Assembly (NCBI GenBank): GCA_017746715.1
Contig: JAGHZQ010000071.1
Coordinates: 1-32,164 of the forward strand
Origin: Cyanobacteria bacterium SBLK
GTDB taxonomy: Bacteria; Cyanobacteriota; Cyanobacteriia; Cyanobacteriales; Spirulinaceae
Length of the DNA stretch: 32,164 bases
Direction of reading: 5' to 3'
The notes under the pieces were generated by a model. The model was not told the DNA's origin, did no database searches, and saw only the letters and a program-made list of their open reading frames with translations. The position numbers and the translations under genes are program-made. Within the stretch, counting starts at the first letter, position 1. Each line of letters starts with the position of its first letter. Positions 13,798 through 22,117 of the stretch are shown one piece after another.

Positions 13798-14316
13798 TTA
13801 AGCCATACCTAAATTGGCTCGTACACTTGCCATTTTATCTTCTCCATTGACAATATAGATATTATTATCCACATCAATTTCAAACAAAGTCTGCCCGCCG
13901 TATTCGAGCTTGTAATAGCGAACGCCAAACGTAAATTCTGATTCGCTAAATTCACCCCCCGATAACTCTAATGGACTCATTTCTTTCGCCATTCCTCGCA
14001 ACGTCGCCCGAACGGAAGCCCGTTCGGAAATTTGCCCGTTTTGGTAAACATCAGCGTTAAACAAGCAAATAAATTGTTGAATGTCGAAGATATTTGCACC
14101 CGCCGCGATCGCATCTTTATCAAACCCCGATAGCTTAAATTCTGCCTCCATCACATCCAATCCCGCCACGTATTCGGGAGTCCCAAAAAGGGCAATTTCT
14201 TCCCCTTCCTCCGCCTTGGCTTCGAGAGCGGGCAAAGTAATTTCTGAGGTGGCACGCACGGGAACCCCATTGACGATCCAATTGCCTTTATTGATTTTTG
14301 CGATCGCGATCGACAT
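13798..14316 (-). CDS. Phage major tail tube protein
   Basis: 172 residues from ATG 14316. The composition is beta-rich, with WIVNGVPVRATSEITLPALEAK at the start, MEAEFKLSGFDKDAIA, a central RATLRGMAKEMSPLELSGG and a C-terminal YYKLEYGGQTLFEIDVDNNIY. This fits the P2 FII/Mu M family of contractile-tail inner tubes. It follows the sheath gene by 39 bp in the usual sheath-tube order. It polymerises as hexameric rings inside the sheath. It appears full length. Confidence 0.85.
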   Translation of the reverse strand: MSIAIAKINKGNWIVNGVPVRATSEITLPALEAKAEEGEEIALFGTPEYVAGLDVMEAEFKLSGFDKDAIAAGANIFDIQQFICLFNADVYQNGQISERASVRATLRGMAKEMSPLELSGGEFSESEFTFGVRYYKLEYGGQTLFEIDVDNNIYIVNGEDKMASVRANLGMA

Positions 14317-14330
14317 TTACCGTCCCCCAC

Positions 14331-14353
14331 TGATAACTGATAACTGATAACTG
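14331..14353. repeat. Heptamer tandem repeat between sheath and tube genes
   Basis: Three and a third copies of TGATAAC fill most of the 39-bp spacer between the two tail genes. Confidence 0.75.
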
Positions 14354-14355
14354 GA

Positions 14356-16242
14356 TTACGCAGCAGCCAAAGCCGTTTGGGAACTGCCGACAACTTCCCC
14401 CACCCTGTTCAAATAATTGATATTAATCGTGCTTTGGAAAGTAATGCGCTGGGCGGGAGGGGGTGGAGTCGCGTCGAGGTCAAAAATAATATTGCCCTTG
14501 GCGAGTTCTGTCGGGGGATTATTGGCAGCAAGATACTGGCACTGACCGTCAAGAATTGCCCCTTGTCCTTTGATGTGATCTAAAAACGCATTCACCGTCG
14601 CCGGAACTTGAATGGCAATTTGATGAATGGGCAGATCCACAAATTCCCGCGTTGCCCGCTCGATACTTTCGTGAATCAAATCCATCGTGCGGCGAACGCT
14701 AATAAAACCGACCATATCAGCGCTAGTGGGGAATTTAGCGGTGTAATTTCCCCAAAAAATCCAGCCCGTGCCGTAATCTCTCCAAATCGTTGCTATTCCG
14801 GCCGCATTGAGCAAGTTTACATCGCTCCCCGGATCGTCTTGTCCGAATGTGAGAGCCGCCTCTAGAGCAATAACCTTTTTAATAGGCTTATTGGACGGCG
14901 AAAACCACGGATTTAACAGGGAGTCGGTCTGACAGATAACCCCGGCAACCCGACGACTCATGGGTTCGAGGACATCGCTATTCGTTGCCGGATCGTAAAC
15001 TTTGACATGAGGCCAGCAAAGAATGGCCCGATCGCTCGATGTAAAGAAAGCATTGACCGACCCCCCACCGCCGCGGCCTTCCAAAACTTGATTGCGCGTT
15101 GCGCCTTGGGGTGCATCGATAATGCAGATAGCGCGAAGTTTGGCGGCAACGATTTCCATTTCCCGCGCCACGGCGTAATTGTGGGAGTAACCGCAAGCGA
15201 TGATGATTTTGGGTTCGATGCCGAAAGTAGGGTAAGCGTCGAATAATGCCTGCAATCCCGTGCGAATGCCTTCGACAGTGGTTTGCCCGATAATATCCGC
15301 CTCGGTTGGCATATCGGGATACTCGAACGCCACCGTTACCATTGCGTCAGGAGCAATTCGCGCCCCCAAATTATCCAGAGAAAGGCGGGTAATTTTCCCG
15401 GCGATCGCGTCCACCTCGTAATCGATTCCCTCGGTAAAGGTGACATTGGCGACGGTGTAGGTAATTTTAACCATATTCCCAGCCGCGATCGCGCCCGTTG
15501 CTTCTCTTGAGATCGTTCCTCCCGTCGCGGTGTAATCCGTCCCACCTCCGGTCAATTCGTCGCCGTCGAGGGATTCAACCTTGGCGACGGTAACAAAGCT
15601 ATATTCTACCCACACCGTAGCATTGGCAGGAATTGCCCCCGCCCCCTCGCGAGTAATGACTCCATTGGCGACGGTGTAATCGGCGGCGAGAGCGTAAGTG
15701 ACTTTTTGATTGGCCGACTTGACCGCGATAACAACCGCACCGACAAACCCCAAATCGATCGCGTCGCTGGCAAAAACAAACGTCCCCGTTGCATTGGGAA
15801 GTTGAATTTCATCAGTCCCCGAAAATTTTTCGTAAGCCGTATGTTGTGCCGTGCCTTTGATGGAGATAATTTCGACGTTGTTCGCGCCGAGGTCGATTTC
15901 GTCATTGGCGAAAGATTGGGGAGTTCCCGGATCCACATTTAGCATCGTCGTCGGGTCGAAAACATTCACGCCAATGAATACCCCGGAATCGTGATCTCGC
16001 CACGCTGCCACGTCATAGGGGAGGGAATAGCCGGGCTTTCTCTCGCCGAAAACTCTAACGGCCTCGCGATCGCCCCCCACCGAAATCGGCTTGTTAATAT
16101 TCTCCGGTTTTGCCGCCTCGCTTCCGGGAGGTGCAGTTCCAATCGCCGCAATGACCGCCGTTCTAACCAAAGAGATCGGCTTCGTGGCAGTGGGAATTTC
16201 CTTGACGAGTACCCCGTGAATAAAATCGCTAACACTCACCAT
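14356..16242 (-). CDS. Phage contractile tail sheath protein
   Basis: 628 residues from ATG 16242, directly abutting the stop of the gene upstream. The N-terminus (SDFIHGVLVKEIPTATKPI, VRTAVIAAIGTAP) and C-terminus (NPPTELAKGNIIFDLDATPP, ITFQSTININYL) are typical of the P2 FI/Mu L sheath family. The central region has GWIFWGNYTAKFP and RRTMDLIHESI. Between about residues 150 and 310 lies an insertion of three beta-repeat units (188-214, 236-263, 273-308) of the form DYT...GxITRxxxGAI...VxVxY. It is longer than minimal sheath proteins because of this surface insertion. It drives tail contraction. Confidence 0.95.
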   Translation of the reverse strand: MVSVSDFIHGVLVKEIPTATKPISLVRTAVIAAIGTAPPGSEAAKPENINKPISVGGDREAVRVFGERKPGYSLPYDVAAWRDHDSGVFIGVNVFDPTTMLNVDPGTPQSFANDEIDLGANNVEIISIKGTAQHTAYEKFSGTDEIQLPNATGTFVFASDAIDLGFVGAVVIAVKSANQKVTYALAADYTVANGVITREGAGAIPANATVWVEYSFVTVAKVESLDGDELTGGGTDYTATGGTISREATGAIAAGNMVKITYTVANVTFTEGIDYEVDAIAGKITRLSLDNLGARIAPDAMVTVAFEYPDMPTEADIIGQTTVEGIRTGLQALFDAYPTFGIEPKIIIACGYSHNYAVAREMEIVAAKLRAICIIDAPQGATRNQVLEGRGGGGSVNAFFTSSDRAILCWPHVKVYDPATNSDVLEPMSRRVAGVICQTDSLLNPWFSPSNKPIKKVIALEAALTFGQDDPGSDVNLLNAAGIATIWRDYGTGWIFWGNYTAKFPTSADMVGFISVRRTMDLIHESIERATREFVDLPIHQIAIQVPATVNAFLDHIKGQGAILDGQCQYLAANNPPTELAKGNIIFDLDATPPPPAQRITFQSTININYLNRVGEVVGSSQTALAAA

Positions 16243-16830
16243 TTAACTCTCTTCCTCGCAACATTGGGGAACGAATTCGGGATTGTCCCGCGCTTCGATA
16301 CTTTGCTGGCTCGCATCAACGATTCCATCGGGAAGGTTTAATTTAACGCGCCCTTCAGCGAATCCGGGAGAATTTGCCCATTCATCGGCCAATTCGTCCC
16401 ACTCCACTACCAATAACGGCACCGTAAAGTCGATCGCCCATTGCCATGTCTTGCCGTCGCTGCCTCCATAAGTTAGTGCTGAGAGATAGCCTTTCTTCGA
16501 AGCGTGGGGGGGCTTGAATCCGGTCAAAAGTTGCTCGATCGCACCTGTAATCGTTTCGATATCGTCTGCGTCTGTCAGCCCCAAAGCCAATCCGAAAACG
16601 GCTTCGCTAGATTGCTGGATTAAGTCACTCGCACCATCTGGCTTGCCGAATTTCTGATTTCGCAAACCCACAAACAGATAGGCGCGAGGCTCTTTTTTGT
16701 TCGCCTCCACGCGCTTTTCTCGTTGCTTGGCCGCCACGCCCAAACCTTCCAAAGAAGCGAGGCGATCGAGGATCGCTTCTTCAATCTCCTTATAAGGGTT
16801 GGGGGCAGTAAGGTCGAGGGCTGGGCGCAT
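16243..16830 (-). CDS. Mu gp37-like phage protein (tail terminator position)
   Basis: 195 residues from ATG 16830. The start YKEIEEAILDRLASLEG and the middle AYLFVGLRNQKFGKPDG, IETITGAIEQLLTGFKPP and WQWAIDFTVPLLVVEWDE resemble Mu gp37-type or tail terminator proteins. The order gp36, gp37, sheath is conserved in Mu-like phages. It would cap the tail tube at the head-proximal end. Its TAA is immediately followed by the sheath ATG. A 35-bp spacer upstream holds one TTATCAG unit and a GGCGGAATTTCGCC palindrome, also present near 3840. Confidence 0.7.
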   Translation of the reverse strand: MRPALDLTAPNPYKEIEEAILDRLASLEGLGVAAKQREKRVEANKKEPRAYLFVGLRNQKFGKPDGASDLIQQSSEAVFGLALGLTDADDIETITGAIEQLLTGFKPPHASKKGYLSALTYGGSDGKTWQWAIDFTVPLLVVEWDELADEWANSPGFAEGRVKLNLPDGIVDASQQSIEARDNPEFVPQCCEEES

Positions 16831-16865
16831 TTTCAGTTATCAGTTGGCGGAATTTCGCCACTTTT

Positions 16866-17771
16866 TTATATCCAGTTTTTAAGGTTTTCTCGGGTGAATG
16901 CGGGGGTTGCCGTTCCTCCCGATACTCCTGTTGCTATTGGAGATTCTTCCTCATCTCTCCCGACGGGGAGAAGTTGGTTCTCGGCGATTTCTTTAAGGGC
17001 GAAGATCGCCCGTTCGTACATCTTGCCTGCTTCTTCCCCTTGGGAAATGTCCAATCGCAACCGCACCATGTCGATCGCTTTGCCGCGAATGGTTGCCAAA
17101 ATCGGATTGAGAGGAATGGCGTAGGCTTGGATGACGCGGGAGTCGATATCGCTGCTAACGTTCTCGACATGAATGGCAATTTTGCGGTAATCGGGTTCGA
17201 TCGCTTTGCCACTATTCCCGGTATTGGAGAGGGTAATTAACTCCTCTTTCCCGATCGCCGCTTCCAACTCGTCCGGCGTGCAGTACAGTCCCGCATAAGT
17301 AGGATTGCCATCGGAGTCGAGAACGCCAAACGCCGAATATTCAATCGAGACAGTTTCTTCCGGCGCGATCGCACCTTCTTCCAATCGAGTCAGAACCCCC
17401 ATTTGAGAATTGAGGGAATAATCGCGATCGCGCTCGTATTCCAACGGTTCGACGGGAGAGACAACCAGATTGGAAATATCGACATGGGGAAGCTGCACGA
17501 TGCCATTGGCGAATGCGTGTGGCTCGTTCTCCACCGTTCCCCCCTCGTGGGAGTAGGAGAATAACGCCGTGGATTCCGGAGAAATGCGATCGCGCAACCC
17601 TTCGGCATCCAATCGCGTTACCAATCCCGCCGCCAAATCTGACTCATAATCCCGCCCCAACTCAAAATTTCCCGCCATCCCCACGACAACTGCCCAAACC
17701 CATTTATAGGGTAGGGCGACGCGATGGACGAGGGAGTCGAATTGAGAATTGGTTTGGGGAAAGTTCAGCAT
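16866..17771 (-). CDS. Mu gp36-like (DUF1320) protein with N-terminal beta repeats
   Basis: 301 residues from ATG 17771. Residues about 161-270 match the gp36/DUF1320 head-tail joining family: YCTPDELEAAIGKEELITL, then DYRKIAIHVENVSSDID, YAIPLNP, IDMVRLRLD and MYERAIFALKEIAEN. The first 150 residues are an extra module holding two beta repeats (41-73 and 117-146) related to those in the sheath and in the 19244-19903 product. Ordinary gp36 proteins are near 140 residues, so this is a fusion. The start codon is 1 bp from the upstream gene's stop, so it is tightly coupled. Confidence 0.75.
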   Translation of the reverse strand: MLNFPQTNSQFDSLVHRVALPYKWVWAVVVGMAGNFELGRDYESDLAAGLVTRLDAEGLRDRISPESTALFSYSHEGGTVENEPHAFANGIVQLPHVDISNLVVSPVEPLEYERDRDYSLNSQMGVLTRLEEGAIAPEETVSIEYSAFGVLDSDGNPTYAGLYCTPDELEAAIGKEELITLSNTGNSGKAIEPDYRKIAIHVENVSSDIDSRVIQAYAIPLNPILATIRGKAIDMVRLRLDISQGEEAGKMYERAIFALKEIAENQLLPVGRDEEESPIATGVSGGTATPAFTRENLKNWI

Positions 17772-17772
17772 C

Positions 17773-18213
17773 TTAGAGTTCGATTAGGGGTTCGAGTTCC
17801 GCCCGCTTTTCTCCCTTGATGTGCGGGAGGGTTTCCCAGACGCGATCGAGGGCTTGCAAAGGACGAGCGGCAATCAACGCATCGGCGGAACTGTCTCCAA
17901 TACCGGGCAACTCTTTAAGTGCCGTCTTTGACGCGGTATTGAGGTTGGTTTTTGTGGGTTTTGCTTCGGTGGAGGGGTTTTCTTGTTCCTCTGGTGTTGT
18001 CGTCGCAACCGATGCCGTTATATCGGGTGTATCGGGCACGGGCAATTGTACCGGGGCATCGGTGGGAGTTGCCCCTTTGGGAGCAAGTTCGATATGCCCT
18101 CGTGCCACCATTGCCGGAATGTCCCACGGTTTGAATTCCGGGCGATCGCTGTCGATAATGTCCCCCGGTCGATGTCCTGATGAAAGTGGGCGATTGACTC
18201 TGTAGATTCCCAT
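17773..18213 (-). CDS. Phage protein with C-terminal helix-hairpin-helix, gp35 position
   Basis: 146 residues from ATG 18213. Residues 1-45 are a small domain (IYRVNRPL...GDIIDSD) with DIPAMVARGHIEL. A Pro/Thr-rich linker spans 46-88. Residues 89-146 form a ComEA-like helix-hairpin-helix (LNTASKTALKELPGIGDSSA, ALIAARPL, LPHIKGEKRAELEPLIEL). In Mu-like phages the gene between major capsid and gp36 is gp35, which can carry a small DNA- or peptide-binding helical domain. HhH would suggest contact with packaged DNA at the head-tail vertex; that is inference. It lies 5 bp from the capsid gene. Confidence 0.7.
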   Translation of the reverse strand: MGIYRVNRPLSSGHRPGDIIDSDRPEFKPWDIPAMVARGHIELAPKGATPTDAPVQLPVPDTPDITASVATTTPEEQENPSTEAKPTKTNLNTASKTALKELPGIGDSSADALIAARPLQALDRVWETLPHIKGEKRAELEPLIEL

Positions 18214-18218
18214 GAAAA

Positions 18219-19241
18219 TTAAGTTACCTCCAACAATAAAAAGCCAGCATTCATTCCGGTCATGTGAATTCCCCAGTCAGCTTTGATTTTGAAGACCGTG
18301 TTATCTTTTTGTTCTTCGCGATAAGGATTGGGAAGATACGGATGTCCTTGCATCATGTAGGTGTAGCCAAAACTCGGTTCTCGACGCTGCCACAAATCCA
18401 CCGGAGCGGCAGCCACCCCCGGAATCGATCGAGTGATAGCGTTAAACCAATTCAGTTGCTTGCCGCTCATCCGAGCTAGAGCGATAGGATCGGTGTACCC
18501 CATCCACACTCCATTACTCCAGACATCAAAAAATTCATCATCCGCGCCCACTCCAGTTGCTTTGCCAATAAAAACTTTCTCGAAACCAAATTCCTGTTCC
18601 AGTTGTTTTTCAGTGACAACAATTCGACTCCCCGCATCGGTAATCCGACTAAATTGCTTGTGTCCTCGCATCTTCGCGACAACTTTTGCCGAAAAAACCG
18701 CAACATTGGGATCCGTGCCGATTTTACTGCGGATTTTCTCTTTAGAATCCTCAATTTTTTGAATAATGTCCGAATCGGGGTGACTCCATTTGTCCGTCCC
18801 CACTAGCACCTCATAGGTGTCCATAGAGTAATTGTCTGGGTTCATCGCGATCGCGGCGCATTCTCGCTCGTGTTCCAAGCTCAATACGTTCATCAAGAAT
18901 TGCGAAGCACCGCGATAGTCGTCGCCAATTCCCGATTTGCGCTGCTCTCGGCGCATATCGTCATTGAGCGGATATTCGAGTCCGTGATATTCCAGTGAAA
19001 TCAGTTCGTCCAAGTACCCGCGACTAATTCGCACATACTCATCGCCCGGCGCTCTCCTGCTGTTATAGGAGGCAAACTCGGCATTCGTAAATTTAATGAC
19101 TTTGTTCCCCCCCATCAGATTGACCGGAGCGATCGGAAAAATTGCACAACCAACCCGACTTTTAGGTTTTCTGCCAAGAGCGATGTGGGTAAGAACGGTA
19201 TTAATTTGCAGGCGCTGTTCGCCGAGGGAGAGTCCGGTCAT
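18219..19241 (-). CDS. Phage major capsid protein
   Basis: 340 residues from ATG 19241. Features are typical of an HK97-fold coat protein of the P2/Mu-like type: an N-terminal GEQRLQINTVLTHIA, YLDELISLEYHGLEYPL, a long helix EHERECAAIAM, VAVFSAKVVAKMRGHKQF with ITEKQL-like VVTEKQLEQEFGFEKVFIGKA, and a C-terminal FGYTYMMQGHPYLPNPY. It is followed by the gp35, gp36 and gp37 genes, as in Mu. Its presence shows that the module is a true virion, not only a tail-like particle. No truncation is seen. Confidence 0.82.
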   Translation of the reverse strand: MTGLSLGEQRLQINTVLTHIALGRKPKSRVGCAIFPIAPVNLMGGNKVIKFTNAEFASYNSRRAPGDEYVRISRGYLDELISLEYHGLEYPLNDDMRREQRKSGIGDDYRGASQFLMNVLSLEHERECAAIAMNPDNYSMDTYEVLVGTDKWSHPDSDIIQKIEDSKEKIRSKIGTDPNVAVFSAKVVAKMRGHKQFSRITDAGSRIVVTEKQLEQEFGFEKVFIGKATGVGADDEFFDVWSNGVWMGYTDPIALARMSGKQLNWFNAITRSIPGVAAAPVDLWQRREPSFGYTYMMQGHPYLPNPYREEQKDNTVFKIKADWGIHMTGMNAGFLLLEVT

Positions 19242-19243
19242 TG

Positions 19244-19903
19244 CTAAGATACGGTATGAGGTTCTAAGAGGAGCGCAATCGTTACCAATTGCATTCCTAC
19301 CGATGCAGGCGCAGCCCAGTCGGAGAGGCGATCGAGGACGGCGATCGCGATTTCGCCGGATTTGGCGAGATCGACCTTTCCATCGGCGACGACTTTTAAA
19401 TACTTGTCCGTCCCGGTGGTATAAGTTACAAACACGGTTGCTTCTGCCGCGATCGCTCCCGCTCCAACGCGGGTAATTACACCATTGACAACGGTGTAGT
19501 CTGCGCCAAGAGCATAGGGAGTCTGTAAATCTTGGGACTGGACGCTGATAACGGCAGCATTGGTGAAACCGAGATCGAGGGTGTCGTCAGCAACAAACGT
19601 TAATTCCTCGCCTTTTTGTGGTGTTTCAGTGCGAGTGTAGCGGGGATTGGCGCTCGCACCATTGTCAGTAACATTTAATCCCAACGCCGCCGCGCTCTCA
19701 ACAGACATTTTTCCCGACACGGCAGTACTGGACATTTCCCCCGCCGCGCACCGTCTCTGGACTACTCCCAAGCGAACGCCAGAACGATACGAATTGAGAT
19801 ATCGTCCTGTCGTTGTATCGATAAAACGATAGGGTTCGAGGGCTTCTTGCGCCTCAACGCTCTCGCAACAGAGAGATTCTTGTTGGGGGTATAGTCCGGA
19901 CAT
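19244..19903 (-). CDS. Small capsid-associated (decoration-like) protein with one beta repeat
   Basis: 219 residues from ATG 19903, overlapping the upstream TAA (TAATG). It sits between protease/scaffold and major capsid, where decoration or Mu Z-like genes occur. Residues about 104-162 hold one unit (LGFTNAAVISVQ, YALGADYTVVNGVITRVGAG, VFVTY) that is strikingly similar to the first repeat in the sheath. The C-terminus (GKVDLAKSGEIAIAVLDRL, IALLLEPH) resembles capsid-decoration proteins. The function is inferred from position. Confidence 0.6.
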   Translation of the reverse strand: MSGLYPQQESLCCESVEAQEALEPYRFIDTTTGRYLNSYRSGVRLGVVQRRCAAGEMSSTAVSGKMSVESAAALGLNVTDNGASANPRYTRTETPQKGEELTFVADDTLDLGFTNAAVISVQSQDLQTPYALGADYTVVNGVITRVGAGAIAAEATVFVTYTTGTDKYLKVVADGKVDLAKSGEIAIAVLDRLSDWAAPASVGMQLVTIALLLEPHTVS

Positions 19904-21099
19904 TATTTTGCCTCCCTCGACAAGCGATCGAGTGCGTCGTCATAACTTAAGGTTCTCCCCTCGCGCTTTTCTGCCAAGATTAGATCTTGGATTTTTCGAT
20001 CGAAGTCTGCTGTCGCCGGATCGACGCTCGTGCCGTCCGGAGCAGTGTAATTTACGGTTGTTGCCGAAGCAGGAACGGGGATTTTAGGGTCTGTGGCGGG
20101 GGGGGCAATTTCTTGACCTCCCACGGGGGAAACATCGGCGCGGGAGGCTGCAAAATCTTTAAACCATTGCAGCGGCGTTTTCTTCTCCGTCCCTCCGTCC
20201 GTGCTGAAATCGGCAGTCTCCGAATCATCGAGATTCATCATGAAGTCGATCGCGCCCGGAACTTCCCCCGCCCGGAACTTACTCTGATGTTCTTGACAGA
20301 AATTGGATAGCTCGGCTTTTTTAAGTTCGGCTTGTTTCCGGGCAATTTCTGCGTTTTTGCGATCTAACTCTGCTTGCTGCTGTTGTTTTTGAGCCTCAAA
20401 TTCCTGTTGTTTTTGCTCGAAATTGGCTTGCTGCTTTCTTTCTTTCTCTACGAGGGCTTCATGTTTTGTCCGATATTCTGCATCGAGACTGGTTTGGTAC
20501 TCGGCAACTTGAATCGCATCGGGCTTGGCTCCGTCGTTACCGCGATCGCTATTTGAGGGAGTGGATTCGGCTGCGGGTTCGGACATAGAAAAATCGCTTA
20601 AAGAAAATTCGTAAGAGGAAAAATATTCGGGATTTGTATCGGACTCGGGAGCTTGGTAACTGGGGACTTTGAGAGGAATCGAGGGATGGAGGACGTAAGC
20701 CGTATGATTGGGGTAAAAAGTTTCGGGGTGCGGGTTGTGCGGAGAGTTCGGCTTGTGCCAGCTTTGAGAGACTTTTTTATGTTCCCCGCGTTGCAGGGCT
20801 TCGATAAAATCCCGGCGAAATTGGCGAACGCCATCGACGTAAACCGTATCTCCTTCTCGGACGTATGAATTGGCGTAACCTTGCGCCAATTCCGGATCGA
20901 ACTTTTGGTTTGACCCAACCCCCGGCAAATGCTTGACGGTCAATGGAGCAAGATACATATCGTTCTCTTTTGAGAGGCGATTGTAGGCACCGATCGCTTC
21001 GTCCAATTCGGCGATCGACCAGTCGTTCTCATTGCCCCGAGAATCAATTTGTCTCCCAGCTTTAAAAACCGGGATTTTGATCTGATAAACCTTGTCCAT
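19903..21099 (-). CDS. Mu I-like phage protease/scaffold protein
   Basis: 398 residues from ATG 21099. The N-terminal 180 residues (YQIKIPVFKAG, WSIAELDEAIGAYN, APLTVKHLPG, YVDGVRQFRRDFIEAL, AYVLHPSIPLKVP) fit the Mu-like protease/scaffold I family. Residues about 210-275 form a Gln/Lys/Glu-rich coiled coil (QKQQQQAELDRKNAEIARKQ), as expected of a capsid scaffold. The C-terminus DALDRLSREAK with ATADFDRKIQDLI is the usual tail of these proteins. The catalytic residues cannot be assigned with confidence. It is the first gene of the downstream late operon, behind the GGTTAACC operator region. Confidence 0.75.
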   Translation of the reverse strand: MDKVYQIKIPVFKAGRQIDSRGNENDWSIAELDEAIGAYNRLSKENDMYLAPLTVKHLPGVGSNQKFDPELAQGYANSYVREGDTVYVDGVRQFRRDFIEALQRGEHKKVSQSWHKPNSPHNPHPETFYPNHTAYVLHPSIPLKVPSYQAPESDTNPEYFSSYEFSLSDFSMSEPAAESTPSNSDRGNDGAKPDAIQVAEYQTSLDAEYRTKHEALVEKERKQQANFEQKQQEFEAQKQQQQAELDRKNAEIARKQAELKKAELSNFCQEHQSKFRAGEVPGAIDFMMNLDDSETADFSTDGGTEKKTPLQWFKDFAASRADVSPVGGQEIAPPATDPKIPVPASATTVNYTAPDGTSVDPATADFDRKIQDLILAEKREGRTLSYDDALDRLSREAK

Positions 21100-21133
21100 A
21101 ACTTCAGGATAATGACATTTATTAGTGCTGTAA

Positions 21134-21233
21134 AGGTTAACCCTAAAAAGAAAGTATTTTAGGGTTAACCTAAAAGTAAAAATGAAATGCCCTCGTTGCT
21201 TGCAAAGATTAGAATTAAAATAGGGTTAACCTA
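21134..21233. promoter_or_regulatory. Three GGTTAACC palindromic operators in a divergent promoter region
   Basis: AGGTTAACCCTA at 21134-21145, and TAGGGTTAACCTA at 21160-21172 and 21221-21233. All share the self-complementary core GGTTAACC. They occupy the 155 to 164 bp between the leftward protease/scaffold gene and the rightward tandem-HTH gene. The simplest reading is that the HTH protein binds them and controls itself and the late operon. Promoter boxes were not assigned. Confidence 0.7.
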
Positions 21234-21263
21234 AGAAATTTTTTTTAAGGGGTAATGAGAGGC

Positions 21264-21686
21264 ATGGCAAGCGCTCTGTTAACAATCCCAGAATGCAAAA
21301 CACTAAAGAAAAAACGAAAAGATAAGGATTGGACGCAAGTTTATCTCGGTCATCAATCTGGTATTGGCAGCAATCAAATTTCTTCTTTCGAGCGTGGGGA
21401 AAAAGTTGCTTGGCCTGCTGCGAGGGTGGCGATCGCCAAGGTTTTTAAGGTAAAAGAGGAAGTTCTTTTTCCGGAGTATTATCGGTGTGCAAAAACACTG
21501 GAAGAAACGCGAAAAAACAAAGATTTAGGGCGACGACAATTGGCGAATCTCGCCGAATCCACTCTCGAAGATATTAAAGCGATCGAGAAAGGGACGCGAT
21601 CGCCGACCGAATCGGAAAAGCGTCGTTTGGCGCAAATTTTCGGCACGAGTATTGACACACTTTTCCCGGAATTCTCAACAGGGTGA
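21264..21686 (+). CDS. Tandem XRE-type HTH regulator inside the late module
   Basis: 140 residues from ATG 21264, with AAGGGG upstream; ATG 21255 is too close to that site. Two HTH domains follow one another. Residues about 10-60 carry LKKKRKDKDWTQVYLGHQSG and SNQISSFERG. Residues about 75-130 carry LEETRKNKDLGRRQLANLAE, STLEDIKAIEKGTR and LAQIFGTSIDTLFPE. Each ends with a similar VLFPEYY/TLFPEFS segment, which suggests internal duplication. It is the only rightward gene between 13113 and 28158. It splits the leftward phage genes into two operons and faces three palindromes. It is probably a repressor or late-gene switch. Confidence 0.82.
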   Translation: MASALLTIPECKTLKKKRKDKDWTQVYLGHQSGIGSNQISSFERGEKVAWPAARVAIAKVFKVKEEVLFPEYYRCAKTLEETRKNKDLGRRQLANLAESTLEDIKAIEKGTRSPTESEKRRLAQIFGTSIDTLFPEFSTG

Positions 21687-21697
21687 TTCGCCGTCCC

Positions 21698-22117
21698 TCA
21701 CCCTAAAACGCTATCTAACCACTGCTTCGCTCCCCGCTCGTGTTCCGAGATATGTTTTGCGCCAAACCCGAGGGGGTCTCGCTGGGGCATTTTTGAAGTC
21801 CCGCGCTTGTGGTATTTAAAGTATTCCGTATCGTTGCTAATTTCCCCAGTATTGCCGGAAACGACGAGGGTATAGTTCCCGCGCATCGTTCCGGTTTCTG
21901 TCAAGATAGACGACCCCGATTTTTGAGTAGAAACTGCCAGTTCCGCCCATCGCGCCCCATCAGGATCGGTTTCGCTGGCGTGACCTTCTTCAATAAATTG
22001 CAATTGCAGATCGCCTGCCTGTTGCACCCAGTCGCTCATATCGTTTAGGTTGCCAATGATGCGCGCAAAATCGCTTCGTGCGGGTTCGGGGTCGATCTCG
22101 AATCTTAGATTTATCAC
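21698..22117 (-). CDS. Phage virion morphogenesis protein (Mu G / P2 S-like)
   Basis: 139 residues from GTG 22117, which overlaps the upstream TGA (GTGA) and so fixes the start. The family signature is clear: TDPDGARWAELAVST, SILTETGTMRGNYTL, YHKRGT, MPQRDPLGFG and a C-terminal helix. These proteins act in tail completion or head-tail joining. In Mu the gene precedes protease I, as here, but the rightward HTH gene is placed between them. It is the last gene of the upstream late operon. Confidence 0.85.
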   Translation of the reverse strand: MINLRFEIDPEPARSDFARIIGNLNDMSDWVQQAGDLQLQFIEEGHASETDPDGARWAELAVSTQKSGSSILTETGTMRGNYTLVVSGNTGEISNDTEYFKYHKRGTSKMPQRDPLGFGAKHISEHERGAKQWLDSVLG

